Shown in pieces: positions 12,425-26,080 of a DNA stretch of 64,000 bases. Origin of the DNA: Dipetalonema caudispina (Eukaryota > Nematoda > Chromadorea > Rhabditida > Onchocercidae). The stretch spans positions 124,001 through 188,000 of the forward strand of contig JABVXV010000054.1 of NCBI GenBank assembly GCA_013365325.1. The letters are read 5' to 3'. Numbering within the stretch: the first letter of the stretch is position 1; each line of letters starts with the position of its first letter. Under the pieces are notes generated by a model. That model did no database searches, was not told the DNA's origin, and saw nothing but the letters and a program-made list of their open reading frames with translations. A program made the position numbers and the translations under genes.

Positions 12425-14514
12425 CCGATGATTCGTTAAATTCCTGTCATATAAAAAATACATATTTTAGAATGTAAAATAAAAATATCTTTAAAAAACT
12501 GTACGAAAACTTTTGACTTTAATTGATGAGTTGGAAATTTTTTAAAAAGGTTCGGGTAATCAAATTGAGTTTGTCCTTTAAGTTTCAAGTGATGACAGTA
12601 AATTTTTAAGTGATTTCAAATACGTAAATTTTCTGTAAAGTTTTTTTTTATTTGTTACTGGAGACATTATCAGAAATAAAAAGTTACGGCAACTCTTCGA
12701 AAAGTTGATAGCAATGGAGAAAAGAGGCAACGAATTCAAGTATTCATATTCATCAATTAATTTGTGTCCTTATAAGGTTATTTATCTTGCAATTTTCAAT
12801 GTTTCAGTATTGCTATTGCCTAATTTATTTTGTTCTTGAAATGTTTGAGTTTTTGTTGGGGAAAATTTTTTGTAATATTGTCAAGAATTTTCTAAAATGC
12901 GTCATTCAAATTCAAGTTTCGAGGTTTTTTTTTTTCCTTTTTTTATAGCAGGCGCAAATCTCAAAGTCTTTTTTCAGTTTTTCAACATCTTGCAATATTT
13001 TCACTGAATTGTAGAAGTCGTCGATAACGAAAGCCTTTCATCCATTATCCCGTGTGCTTCGCAACACTTCAGTTCCACAAACACCTGAGAACACGCTCTT
13101 GAAAACACTAAATCTGTATGAATGACCACTTTCCGTAATTTCCCGACTTTCAAATTGTATAAGATATGCAAATTCATATAAGTTACTTGAATTTTCGAAG
13201 CTCAAAAACATGCGATCTTCTTATTTCCATGCTTCCGGTTTCACATAGTCCCTTAATTTACATGTCTTCATTTGCATAATTCCGATGATCATTGAAATAT
13301 TATTTCAGCAAGTAATAAAGACACAGTATCTTCTAGAGTTGTTTGAAAAAGCGATTAACTAACTATTACACACATCGTGACAACACATTCAGGTAAATTT
13401 GTCAAATAAAGATAAATATGACAAATTTATTCACAGATAAAAACGACCGACAAAAGTAAATATTGAAGTTAAGAGAAAAAGAAAAAGACTATGCACATGA
13501 AAATCTCCAATTAAATTGATTTTGGAAAATTTTATAAAGGAAATTTCGTGTAATTTTATTACGATGAATAGGATAATAATGAATTTACTATAACATTTCG
13601 TTAATTATATGTTTTCAATATTGATAAAGATTAGGGAATAATTTCATTAAAACAAAAATGATCATTGAAGTTTCAAATTTTAAAGAAAAAAAAAGTTAGA
13701 AAGAATTGCAATGTTTAGAATTGTATGCTAAGAATTAAATCAAATTTTAAAGATATATTTTAAGAGTGTATCAATCAATGCATTTGAATATTTTGCAACT
13801 TTCGATGAATATCAAATTTGACCAACAGTAAAGTAGGAAGATGACAAGCTATACATACGTATTTGAATAATTATATATATAATATATATAAAGTACAAAC
13901 AAAACAGTATTGCATATTATTTATATACGTATATATTTATATAGATATATATATATTCCGCCCCTCAAACTAAGGTTTAATTAGACTTTACTGAAATTGC
14001 TGCTAAAGTTTCGAGAAATCTGCAATAGAATTATTTAAAATTTTTAATAATTTCTTCAAAAAATCTTTTTATGAAGAAACTGTTGAAAATTTCAAATAAT
14101 TCATTTGTTTGTTGATTCTGAATGAATGAAATTCGTAGAAGTTGTTAAATTTCTTCGTATTTCTCGATCATCAAATTCTTTTAAATATATTTGGATGCTT
14201 CTTTTTCGTCCACTCAATATCATATACTAAGTTTCTCTTTTTTATTTACCTCCATTATCATGTAGCTGATTGGGAATTAAACTTTTAAATTTTAAAATAC
14301 TTTTAGAGTGGAAATAATTTCGAATCTTCTCCAAGTTTAAAAACAATTTTTCACCAAATTATAACGTGGTCATTTGTTACTTAAACAATTAATCTATACT
14401 GAAAAATTCTGATCGATTTTTATTGAATGATTATTCAATTTTAGTTACTTTTTTCAGAACGCTTTAAAGGCAAAAGCGAAGTTACTGGATACTGATAATC
14501 ATATCCTCATTCAT
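12425..14514. other. Intergenic region, AT-rich
   Basis: Two kilobases between two minus-strand genes, with an alternating TA stretch around 13870-13950. The only exon-like piece is on the minus strand near 13082-13000: a TTCTCAG acceptor followed by about 27 open codons beginning VFVELKCCEAHG and a TGA. It could be a missed 5' exon or chance. Nothing else is supported. Confidence 0.45.
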
Positions 14515-17500
14515 TTACTTTCTATTGTAGAAATCTAAATATGAATTGCACTCGGAATTGTCCACTAGCCGTGAAATATTCTGCCAGGCTCCACAACAAT
14601 TCAGATAACCTTCGGAAGATTTTGAATCGTTAGACGATAAGAACGGTTTGATATAGCATGGCTCGGTGAATCGTGTTGTTGCTAATTCCTTGATGGATGT
14701 ATATGTTGCAAATATACCACCGATTAGTCCAGCCACTTCAATGAGAACATGATTACTATGCTTCTCTGTTATTTTAGAATCTATCGGAAAGAATCGATCC
14801 TAATTTTTGGAATTTTTAGCTTCATTCTTTTTTTCTTCAAAAATATTTCCGGAAAATGCATTAACATCTCTTTAGAAATAAAATATGACTGAACTTTGGT
14901 CATTTTTAAATAAAAGTTTTTTTCGCATATATGTGGGAAAAGATGAAGGATGAAAAATGGAGTCATCATTGTTCAATTTCATCTCTTTGCAAAATTTTTG
15001 CATAAATGAGTCAATCTATCAAATCTATGCACAGATATAATTTATTGACAATTGTTGAATATTAGTGAATAAAAAGTTTTCAAAGCTTCTTAAAAACTAT
15101 TGCTTGTATGATTTTTTTCATTGTTAGAAGTTGAAATTCTGCAATATAAGCGTAATCTCTCATCTAACATAATAATTGCTTGCCTGAATACTCATTCATG
15201 TTTACAGTTATCATTACTGACATCCACGTGATCAGTGATCAGATAGATCATATGATTCAATGTTTTAGCGTCATCCTTACAAAATATTTTGTGCTTTTTC
15301 GTCCTACGATGTCAAATGTTATACGTATTAGTCAAATTCATAACATTTTTGTTTGACATAAAGTAATTTAAAAAATTCCGCAATTTCATTGATTGCTTAA
15401 TTGAAAAATAAGCTGTGTGAATATTGATATTAACATGGCATCGAAATTAACATTCGATAAATAGTGTGCATAGCCTTATCTAACTTGGGTTCCTTTATTA
15501 AACGACATACCTGACCGCACCTCGTATGGTGACCAGTTCACCCCTTCCAAGCCATATATTTTTTGGTCCGTAAAAAATAAATATTCATTAATAAAAGATT
15601 AATTTTTCGAAAGTAATTAACTCACCAATAATTAATGAACAAATGATCAAACGTCGTCTGGGTGATCGTATCAGCACTCTACAAATTGTGCGGGTATCGT
15701 TAAGAAGTTAACTATGGAAATAATTTGCATTTGAATTTTTTTGAAGATCAAATCAAGATTTTCCGAATTGTTATAAAAATCTCTTGTGAATTTGAAAGTT
15801 TACGAATAGCTAATAGTTAAACAATTTTTTCAGCTTCTTAAAATTATTTTTCAGGAGGTAAAAAAATTCATATAATAGGTTGGAAAAGTTTTTGAAACAG
15901 AAAAAAAAAAATCTAACTCGGTAAAAGAAGGTATCTTATCTGGATTTTTCTTCCCATTTTCCTCTGCTATTTCATCAGCAACTGTCAAATACAAATAGAA
16001 CAAGCATGGGAAAATAAGTGCAGTAAGAGTTAAAGTTGAACTGCCTACTAAAACGAGCAATGGTCCAAATGAAGGTAAACTTTCGGCAACGAATACCACT
16101 GTCATCATCATTCCTGTTCGAACTAATACTCTTTGCCAACAAAAATCTGAAACAAATTATGATCACCTATTATTACCTTCCTTATAAGAGTAATAAAATT
16201 ACTTATCACTATAATCCTTATCTTTTACTTTGTTATCACTATTATTACTATGGATATGATTACAACTGCTCGATCAATGTCACAATCAATAAATCTCCAT
16301 TTTAACGCTTCCTCGAGATCTTCAAAAAATTTAATTATGCTTTGAAGTAAATTAACTACAGAAAAGAAAATAACTAACGATGTGGGATGCCAAAAATTTC
16401 CTCAGCTTCTTGATTAAGCGGATTGAATACAATAGTAAGTGTAAGTATGCAATGAAGAGTAATTAAAATATTAGCGCCCTGTTGTAGAGCGGTATTTTGA
16501 ACAGAATTAAGAATCGATTCACGTAATGAATTTCCATATGTCATATAAGCCAAAATGCAAACCGGTGTGTAAAGGATATACACAACTGCAATTGTATGGT
16601 ACTACTTCCGGAATTATTTTCAATTTCCAATTTAATTCATTAAAAGATGGAAATTTTTATGATGTCTGATTGAAATTTGATCATCAATTAAGAAATGAAT
16701 GAATTGAAAATGTGTGGGAAATATAGCCAAAGTTTATTAAATTAACAATATTTGCTTCCTCTTCTAATTATCTTCACTTTTCCGGTTTTCATTTTCAGTA
16801 TGCTTGGAATTTTGTTCACTACACAAAGCCTTAGAATGTTTGTTGTATAAGGGTAATGGAATTGAAATTTTTATATGAAATTTGAAAATTCAAAACAAAC
16901 TTCACTAAAATCTCGAAAGTGGGAAAAATTGAAATTTAACTTACTGAAGAATGCCAAAACGGACGACCGCGTAAAGTGATACGGTTTCCGCATATCATGA
17001 AGAATCGTTGGAAATGCGGCATGTCCACCGTATGAAAATAAAATGGTTCCAAGTGCAAGAAAATAGTTCGTCGGCAGAATTTCATTGTTGAAGGCCTTTT
17101 CCGGCGAACAAGTTGAAAAATCCAGCAATGCACCGATCATAACCATTATTAGAGCAAGTGTTGTTGTAATCATTGCTAGTATTATAGCCCACCTGATACA
17201 GTAACATTTCCAGAATTATTTCAGATTTCGGATATTTTATTAAGATGATTTGCACACTAAACCTCGAAAAATTAATATTTCATTGGATTTTAAAATTTTC
17301 TTAGAGTTCTCATAATTTCACTGTATCAATATATTAGATTATAATAAAATCATGATTTTTGCAGGTTTATTTTGCATATTACAAAAGTGAAATTACCAGA
17401 AATCTTGTGGTGACTTCAAGAATGTAATTGGTAGGAGGCAAATACCAACTGCTAATATTACATAGCAAAATGATATTTCAATTTTGAAGAAAGCATCGAT

Positions 17501-18624
17501 AAAATCGCTTATATTTTTAGCCGATAATATCAGGTACACAACAGCGATACCAAATTGTGTTATGTCAATACACACTGATACTACATGCCTTAATAGAAGC
17601 AAAATTTCTGTAAATTAATCGGTCATTAATTAACGAATTTTCAATTGTTAAAACAAATTAATTCAAATTTCCTCTTAAGACATTTTTGGAAATATGTGTT
17701 GAAGTTTTACATTCGTATTTTTGTAGCGTATTTGCATGTTTTACTCGCACTCAAAATGTGCCGAAACATTTAAAACGAAATTTGTAGAAAAAGTGGCAGA
17801 GAGAAATCGGTATTTAAATAAGGTAATGGTTTGGTATATCAGGAGAATTTGGTCCAAGCTTAGAAGCCAAGGTTTCGAGTTTTCAGCTTAGTTTCGAATG
17901 CAGATCAATCAAGCCTTAACTGTTAACAAAGTATTTTCATTGTTAAACAGAATATGGTTTGCTTGGAATTTTAATATTAACTACTGTTTCTATTTATACA
18001 AATTATCAGAAACAATCATTAGGGAAAAATTATTCTTTCGACTTGCATAATTCATTGGCTTTTATTACTGAATTTGAAAAACTTTTATTTTGTTAAAATT
18101 TCGTCAAAGAAGATTATGGTCTTACTTTACAGTGTTACCCATTGCACGTGCACCCATTTCCGGATACGGTTTCCGACAATGTTCTCGATATTCCGGCCAT
18201 CTGCGTTGAAGAATAGTCCAACTGAGGCCCAACATGTGTGCTGTATATGTCATTGCTAAAGCCATCACCGTGTTCATTATTAATCCGGGCCAAAAATCTG
18301 AAAATGCATTGTAATTTTATCATTTGATTTCATTTGCTGTATGTCTAAAATATCGATGAAATACTTTTTTATAAAAAATCTAAAAATTTAATGCCCTAAA
18401 AATTTTGTTTTAAATTTTTAGACCAGCATATTGTAAGGTTACTTACTTGTTTGCACAATAGCTGATGGTAAAGCAACAATTCCGCCACCAGCTAAATCAC
18501 CGACCACAAAAAGACTTGTTATAATCCATCCTAAGCCTTGTTCATTACGATGTCTTTCATTCTTATTTTTTTCATTTTCTATTCCCAAAGATCCAACGGT
18601 TACCATAACTTTTTCTTTGCTCAT
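14515..18624 (-). CDS. Amino-acid/auxin permease family transporter (Aa_trans, SLC36/38-like)
   Basis: Predicted proton- or sodium-coupled neutral amino-acid transporter with about 11 membrane segments. The minus-strand exons join in frame from MSKEKVMVTVGSLGIE at 18624: 18624-18454, 18300-about 18126, 17610-17399, 17192-16945, about 16602-16378, 16146-15922, 15679-15627, and 14737-14515 (YNRK stop). Total is about 500 residues. The first helix carries GDLAGGGIVALPSA, the glycine-rich unwound TM1 motif of the family. Others read FWPGLIMNTVMALAMTY, LFSYGGHAAFPTILHDM (the conserved 'SFGGHxxxPxI' element) and MTVVFVAESLPSFGPLLVLV. The C-terminal loop has four cysteines after TM9-10 (CYIK, LNCCGAWQ, ECNSY). 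The start lies 7 bases after a TTTTAG acceptor, consistent with trans-splicing. The 18126/17610 junction gives ARAMEILL, where the family normally has a few more residues, so a micro-exon may be missing. Substrate cannot be told from sequence. Confidence 0.88.
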
Positions 18625-20318
18625 AGTTTTTCTAAAATTAATAAAATTAACATATTTAAATTTATCAAATGTTATGGATACGCTTTCAGTTAATAAATTA
18701 ATAAAACATGAAGCAAAGTTACGAAGATTTTTATCATTTCAAAGGAAAAACTGAGAAAAAAAGATAGAAATTTAATAACATTTATGAAAATGGAAATGGT
18801 ATTCAGCAAATTGAATTGAGACGTTGATAGTGAAATTAGAAATTTGAATAAAATTGGAAAAAATCTAAACAATTGTTCGGACTGTAGAGGTATTTAATGA
18901 AATTAATTCTTTTTACACAAATAGTCATTCCCATTCCCTGAACTATTGGTTTTTTTGGCTGATTGTGCTAATTTTTATGTTAGATTTTGTATTTAATTTG
19001 GGGTGGTACTTCGTCCAAAAATGTTACAGTGAGAGTGTAGAGAAAAAGAAATAGAAGAGGTAAACAAAAAAAAAAAAAAAAAAAAAGATACTAAAGGTTG
19101 ATTTTGGATGAAAGGGGTCAGATAGTGGATGATTCTTCAATCGTTCAGCAACTAAATTTCATTCAGAAATAAAAGTTTTCCTCCGTGAAGCATCAAAAAA
19201 AAAAAAAAAAAAATTTGTAGAAGTCCAACCTTCCACAGTAAACAAACTTTCCTGCTCACGGAATGGAGTTGAAGCATACGATTTTTCAACTAAAATTATT
19301 GATCATACTGGAATGAAATTGTAAAATTAAATAAGACAAGTAAAAATAACAGTATTTGTGGTTACATGAAACTGAGTTAAGTTTCACTTTATGAAATTTG
19401 CAGTACTTGCGCGATGATTATAATATAACAGTACAATCATGTCAAAATAAAAGAAAAAACATCCTGCTGACAATATATATCGATTGAAATGTTAACAATA
19501 ATATCACAATTTAATTCCTCGCTTTGAAAGAATGATTAAGATAATGAAAATTTAACTGTAAATGCAAATTAATTAATTACATTGAGAATAAAATATAATA
19601 AAATAGTTGTAAATAGTATGTTCTTAACTACATTTTAATTCATCAATTTAATTTTACTTAGAATCGTTATCGGTAATAAGTGGTGATAAATAATTTTAAA
19701 GTAATAATAATGAGATCAATGGTAATGAAAAGTTTGAATTCCCACAAATCTTGCCAAAAACACTTGATAGTATTACAAATGATATCCTTAATTGTAGCAA
19801 AAAATTAAAAAGAACTGCGTGAAACAATGATAACAGCGATTTCTGCTTTGGACTTTCAATAATTTGGAAATTTCACTATTTAGCAATTAGAATGAATAAT
19901 AATTAACGGTTCAATGAAAATTACGCGTGAGATTCGCGTGATACCGACGTCATCTATTCCTGACAGATTCTTTCTTTACGCATCTACTTAAAGGAACTTG
20001 TTTAATGAAGATGAAGAATAATCACATTCGTTACTAAAAATATTTTCTTCACTTAAAATAAGTGAAATTAGCAAAAACATGTTTTTTTTTGTAAAAAATA
20101 AAGTTCAAAAGTTAAGATGAAAAGTGACGTTTGAAATTTAATTTATATTTGAAATTAAGTGAACGATAATAAAAGTGTTAGCTTAAACGATTCTTCTTCT
20201 TAGTTATAATAAAGTGTGAAATAAAATAAAAACATCCGACACGATAAAGATATAATTAATAATAACTCATTGTTATCGTATTTACTAGTAATTCAATCGC
20301 TGTTAACAGACAGCATCA
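18625..20318. other. Intergenic region with poly-A tracts
   Basis: 5' flank of the transporter gene. It has homopolymer A runs at about 19067-19086 and 19195-19212 and no convincing ORF. Near 19923-19945 the string CGCGTGA occurs twice 12 bases apart (ACGCGTGAGATTCGCGTGAT), of unknown meaning. Confidence 0.5.
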
Positions 20319-22150
20319 TCACTCATTCAGCGATCGTCTACGAAAATTACTTATATCGATGACTTGGTCGATGCTTTCGAAACAGGTCATTTGATTGAAG
20401 TCTGTTTGTGGTGACATCTCGAATTTTTTAATGATTGGTTTTAATGATATGATAAAATTTAAATTTGCATTCAGGATATTCAGACTATTATTATTCACTG
20501 GAATATGTTTATAGAATTGATAAGATGCAAACAAAGATCATTGATCATGATTTATGCCAAAACTATGTGATCTATGATCTGCTAGATTTCTGCAGTTGCA
20601 AATTCATGCCACAATAGCGCAACATTCGAAAGCGATTAGGGATTTAATATCAATCAATTTGCAACTTTTCTATACCCCTTCATATCGAATTTTACAACCA
20701 AATTAGATTTTCTGGGAAGGAAATACTCGAATTTCGGAATATGGATTTGGATTTTTAAATTTTAATTCTTAACTTTAGTCGGTTATTGCTAACAAATAAC
20801 GATAACATTTAAAAATTTTTGTGTACTCTATTTTGGTTTTTGAATTAAAATTTATCTGATACGGCATGGAAATATAATTATGTAGCATTGGATCCTGAAA
20901 TCGTTAGAAATGGGATTTAATTGATTTTAGCAATTATGCTACAAAAAAATTGCAAGTAAAAAGCAGATGCCAGTCTTACTTTGATTCTCTTCCATTTAAC
21001 CGTAGATATCTTCTTCGGCCTCAGAATAATCGGATCTTTTTCAAGAAGTTGCTGAATATCAGTTTAGACATCAAATTTATAACTGGAAAATATGAATCTC
21101 ATAGCATTCTTAATATGTAATCTCAGAGAAACATAATTTTTTTTTTTTTTTTTTGTCTGATATAAGAATTTACTAAGTGATGAAAAGTACGGTCTAATTC
21201 TCGCTAGGAAAATACTAATTGCTGAAAAGCTAAAGTAAATTAAATATGTTTATCACCTGAAGATAACGTAGTGATTTATCAAACTCAAATATTATACGGG
21301 CATCCTGTCAAAACTTTATGTTTGTTAATTGTTTTGGTAAAAGATTGCTCAGATCAGTTGTGGAAATATTTGCTTTTTCTGTCAGTGTTTTCGAGATTTT
21401 GGAAGTTGTCAGTAATGTCGGACTAGTTAGTTACCTTTTTTTGTTTCTAGACATTTAATTGGATTCCGATCAGTTGATATCGATTGTGGACGGTGTGATT
21501 CGAAATTTTATGGTTTTATATGTTGTAGCGAACTTTTCGGAATGGTTACACACATGTAACATTGAAGTTTGAAGGAACTGTGATTATCATTAATGTTGAT
21601 GAACTTCTGTAACGCATTGTAATAGGTTGACAGCATTGTGATACTATTTTCAAAAATTTCTCTTAATGAGACTTAATTTTAAAAATTTTAAATGGACAAT
21701 TTTAAGTGAGCAAACATTATGAATAAAACTGCTGTATTTCAAGCTATATTTCAGGAACTGAAAATTTCAATATGGTTGAGAATAACTGATTTAGAGAGTG
21801 TGCGATTTGTGTTATATGTGTTAGAATATATAACGTTTGAAAATAGATTATCGATCGCTATCCGACATTTGAACTATTAGCAAGAATTGAAGCCTTAAAT
21901 TTTACTAAATTTTTTAAACAAATTTATTTTATTACAAAGGAAAAAATCCTTTTTTAGGATGCTCCTGAAGCGATTCTGATGTAATGTATTATCAATGTTA
22001 TGATATAATGAATAGATTGTCATTTGATTGAAATGCACTTACTTTTTTCTTAATGACAAGAGAGTATCCACCTTTCTCATTTATTTTCTTGTTTTCATCA
22101 CTTATATTTCTCTTAGTTGAGAGTTCCGTTGTAGATGGTGGTGAATTCAT
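20319..22150 (-). CDS. Small unrecognised three-exon gene
   Basis: A likely small gene lying alone in a gene-poor stretch. Exon 1 (22150-22043, 36 codons) starts MNSPPSTTELSTKRNIS, ends VIKKK and is followed by a GTAAGTG donor. Exon 2 (21051-20980, exactly 24 codons) lies between a TATTCAG acceptor and a GTAAGA donor and reads QLLEKDPIILRPKK, then VKWKRIK. Exon 3 ends at TGA 20319 and contains SPQTDFNQMTCFESIDQ and FRRRSLNE. All three can be joined in phase 0 if exon 3 begins at GAG|ATG near 20418, but that acceptor is unusual, so the last junction is doubtful. The product would be about 93 residues: basic, hydrophilic, with no signal peptide or membrane segment. RRRSL is a basophilic-kinase-like site. 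I do not recognise a family. Base composition of the exons is less AT-rich than their surroundings, which supports coding. Confidence 0.45.
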
Positions 22151-22883
22151 TCTTCGTTATCTGTTCTCAATTTCCAACAGGTTTTATTCGAAGACAACGA
22201 AAAGAGAAAGTGTTTAATTAAGAATGCAATGAGTGAATAGTAATAATAATATGATACAAATAGTATAGTATATATTGCTGATGAGATAGAGGAAAATGAT
22301 CAGTAAAAATTCGAACGATTACATGTCACATTGTACTACATGACCCTATGACTTTTTACAGCACATTCATCAAAGCAGGAATTGAGGAAAATTTCGAATT
22401 CAGTTGTCAAATAAATCTAAGCTGTGATTTCATTGATATTTCAATAAATGATAATTTATGTTTGACTATATCTCTCGTTGTTCATAGAAAATCAAAAAAA
22501 TAAAATAAAATAAAATTTAACAAATTAAATAATTTAGATAACTTTGTTGTTGTTCCTTTTTTTCTTTTTTGGCAGGAAAAATATCATTCACTTCGATCAT
22601 CAAAATAATAACAACGTCAACACAAATGAAAGTGAACTTCAACAAAATTAAATCGGATTGAGTTGAAAAAAAAATTTGAAAAATGAAAGAATCGAATCAA
22701 TAAAAATTGAAACTGAAGCAAAATTGAATATGAACTCAAAATTATCAATTTTTTTGATCATATTTTACAGTACTCTCAAATGTAGCTATTTGCATAAAGC
22801 ATCTGATGAGTGGCAAAAGCATTTAACGCTTAATTGATTAATTTATAAATTTTTATGAAAAAAGCAAATTAATTCTTTCTTTC

Positions 22884-22914
22884 TCCCTCTCTCGCTCTCT
22901 CTCTCTCTCTCTCT
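22884..22914. repeat. CT-rich microsatellite
   Basis: Run of mainly CT dinucleotides with a few interruptions, seen directly. Confidence 0.9.
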
Positions 22915-25771
22915 GTCCTCCTCACCCTCTCTTTTCTTCTTTTCAATTATTAGTCATAACTATTATCAGTGATAAATTTCGAGCGAAGATCTTTGCTGAC
23001 AAAAATGCATAATAGATAAAATTTTATAACATCTGCTTTCTTCACTTAGTTTTCGAGCCAAATTTGTCATTGAAAACTTCGATTGAAGAAGGAGGAAAGA
23101 AAAAAAGAATGGATGATAAAGTAATGTGTTCTTTTCGAAATTTCTTCATTATATGATTCAGCTTAAATATACAAACATACACATACACACACACGCGCAC
23201 AACCTTTGAACTCTTCATATGTACTGACAAAGTTTCCATCAGGTCATTTTGGAATGCTAACAAATAGATTTTGGAACTTCGAAACCTTGAAAAGTGCATG
23301 AAAAGAATTCAATTGTTGAAGTGGGACAATTTTAACAATGCTGCAAATAAACAATTTTAAATTAATGGTTTGAAATTTTTTAAATCACCGATACAGTGAA
23401 AGAATACGAAAAGATGGTGTATTATGATATATGGATTTGTATGAAGATTTTAGTGCTTCTTCTCCACGATTTTTCCTACGGTTTGAAAAATTCTTTAAGT
23501 TTTAACGATCGGAAATGTAATCAATAGCTAAATGCATGCAGTTACTTTTGAGAATGGTTTTTTCTAATCGATAATTACATATCGAGATTTTGGAAGGTTT
23601 TAAAAGCATTTCGGTTTTCATCACGACCGAAATTCCTTCATGAATTGAGTCAATCGTTTCTAGATGATATGTTAGAATATCACATCATTTCGGAAATTCA
23701 TTAAGTACCTTGAACTCTGTAAAATAGTTTGTTTCAAAACATGAACATGAAAAAATCGTTATAGATGAATAGAATTGGAAATACCAGTTTTGGAAATATG
23801 AGTAAGATTAATGACTGTTTCGTAATCGGTCTTAATTCTACACTTATATCTCTGATCTGGCCACCGATAGCTCAATCAATATGCAAAATAAATAGCATAA
23901 TTTAACGTATTTCTTATCCGGAACAGATTATAGATAGAGAGCATTTATCCATTAGTATATACTACTTTCTGATTGCTTTACTAATCCTATTAAATCTGAT
24001 TTTTTGTTAAACTTGATATTACTGGTTCAACACATGCTCTGATTAATTCCACCAATTCTAGGGTTAAAAGTCATAGTTTAACATCATACTCTGCTTAACT
24101 TAAATAAGTTGCTCAATTCTGAGCGTTCCATTAATTCACAACAAGCATTTATAAATTTTAAATTATTTGAAATTCATTCTGTATTATTTGCTGTAACAAA
24201 CTGTCAAGCAATAATTTTTCAACTTGATTGCATATCAGTTCTGCAATCTCTCTTCGTGTTGGATGTATCTATTTATAGTTCTATTCGTAATTTGGAAATA
24301 AATTTCGTTACTATCTTTTTTTTTTTCCATCTTCTTCCTCCTTGGGACTATTTCCTGGAATGCAAACAAGAACATATTGTCATTTTCTTTCTCTAAATAA
24401 CACTTTCACCTTTATTGCTCAGCTCCTTCTTTTACTATTATTGTTATTACTATTACAATCTTTTCAAAGGCTTCCAACAAAATTACCCAATTTTCATACA
24501 TGCCTCAATCAGTTCAACAGTTTTATGGAAATAGAAAAATGGGAAATCATTCATAGCATGGGAAAAAGAACTGCTACCAAACATTGATATGCAAATAATG
24601 AAAGAATTGATGAAAGGAAAATGGCACGAGGAAAATAATCTTTGATTAGACCGATTGTGACAGGAAAACTGTAACAGGAATAGAAGATAATTCACAACAA
24701 TACTGATAGAGGAATTTTGAGGGAGCAACAGAAATTTTACAGTGATAAAACTATTAAGAAGAAAAGGTATGCAATGATATGACATCGTATCATACTTTAA
24801 TATTTAACTTAAACAGACTTGAAAATAATTCAATTCCTGCTAATAATGGAAACTTCAATTTCTTTCAGGAAAATTTGCCCGTCGTACTCTTTCTTCATCA
24901 AGCATTAACTTAGCATATCGTCGAAACCTCTTTTGCAAGGTCATACGCTTGCATTACTTGGCTCTGTCATAGCTAAACAATGAAATAAATCCATAAGTTC
25001 AATTAGGTATGCTCTCAATAAATAGTCAAAGTTATAACAATAACTATTATTTCGAAGAAAATGAACAAAATTCCAACAGTCTTTAAAAATCCATTTTCAA
25101 ACTAAAGAAATCATACATATAAAATTCTAGACAAATTGCTAAAAAAAAAATTCTTCGCAAAGATCTATAGAAAAAACTGTCGCAAAGGCATTTTGCGAAA
25201 GTCTTAGAAGAATATAACATTGAAAATGATCAATTGGCTTTTAAATCAATCAGATTTATTTCCTACCATCAAAATTGGAATTATATATAGAGCGTAGAGT
25301 TGCTAATCAATACATATCGTTCTTTTCTAAACAATTTATTTATATTCTATAAGGTAATCCTACTCACTTCTTACTCTAAGAAGGAAAATTTGAAATTTTT
25401 GGAATCTTCAGGTAAGTAACGCAAAGCCTAAAAAGTAATAATTTCAAGTTATTGAACCTCCAGAAAATTTGTACATATTCTTTTTGATTTAATTTACGTC
25501 AATCCGGGTACATATTTGATTTTTTTGTGACATTCTGACAGTTAGCTAGAAAAGTTAAATTTAAAGGATCTGACATTTTTCAGCAAGATATTTTGCTTCG
25601 TGGAAATATTGAGGACTTTGATTTTAACTTTCGGAAATTTCATACGCTTTCGATTTCTCATACCTCTTGTTGTTAACTCCAGATTAGCGGTATATGCGCA
25701 TTTTTTCCGGTTTTCCGTTCTCTCAGCGCTTGACCAATCAATGGCCGTGGTGACCTAGAAATCTGTCATAA

Positions 25772-25786
25772 CAGGTCAGTGACCTG
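25772..25786. promoter_or_regulatory. Perfect IR-1 nuclear receptor-type element
   Basis: The 15-base sequence CAGGTCAGTGACCTG is a perfect palindrome about a central G. It contains two AGGTCA half-sites inverted with one spacer base (IR-1). A further half-site TGACCT lies at about 25751-25756. IR-1 sites are bound by EcR/USP-type and FXR/RXR-type receptor dimers. The site is about 1.1 kb upstream of the zyg-9 start codon. Function is inferred only from the motif. Confidence 0.45.
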
Positions 25787-25944
25787 ATGGCATCGAAAAT
25801 GATACATTATTTCTCCGTTTTCTACGTTTGAGTTTGGTTACTAGGAAGATGAAGGGATATGTGGCTGATATTTGAGAACTCTTCAGTGGGCTAAATAGCA
25901 TACGCTGAAAGGTTAGGACCGAGCCACGGTTATTTTTCATCAGT

Positions 25945-26080
25945 CATGCAGTGATTTGCGCACAGCATATAGATCACGCAAATCACGCAATAATCTATGT
26001 GTAACGTACAGCTCATGTCATACAATGATCTGCGTACAAGTTACGGATCACGTAATGATCTGCGTGTAACATATAGATAT
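25945..26080. repeat. Degenerate tandem repeat, about 31-36 bp units
   Basis: Four imperfect copies share the core 'AATGATCTGCGTRYAA...GGATCACG'. Examples are CAGTGATTTGCGCACAGCAT (25947), ACAATGATCTGCGTACAAGT (about 26023) and GTAATGATCTGCGTGTAACA (about 26053). They are seen by eye and have diverged. Confidence 0.55.

Noticed and set aside
13964..13990. GGTTTAATTA next to CTCAAAC, recalling both ends of the nematode spliced leader
   Set aside because: The matches are short, in opposite orientation to each other, and not followed by a donor site or SL RNA body.
15225..15245. CCACGTGATCAGTGATCAG, an E-box with repeated GATCA
   Set aside because: A six-base E-box and short repeats within an intron are expected by chance at this length.
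24109..24785. ORFs of 80-100 codons on both strands upstream of zyg-9
   Set aside because: Low-complexity Leu/Phe/Ile translation, opposite-strand overlap and no splice or homology support.
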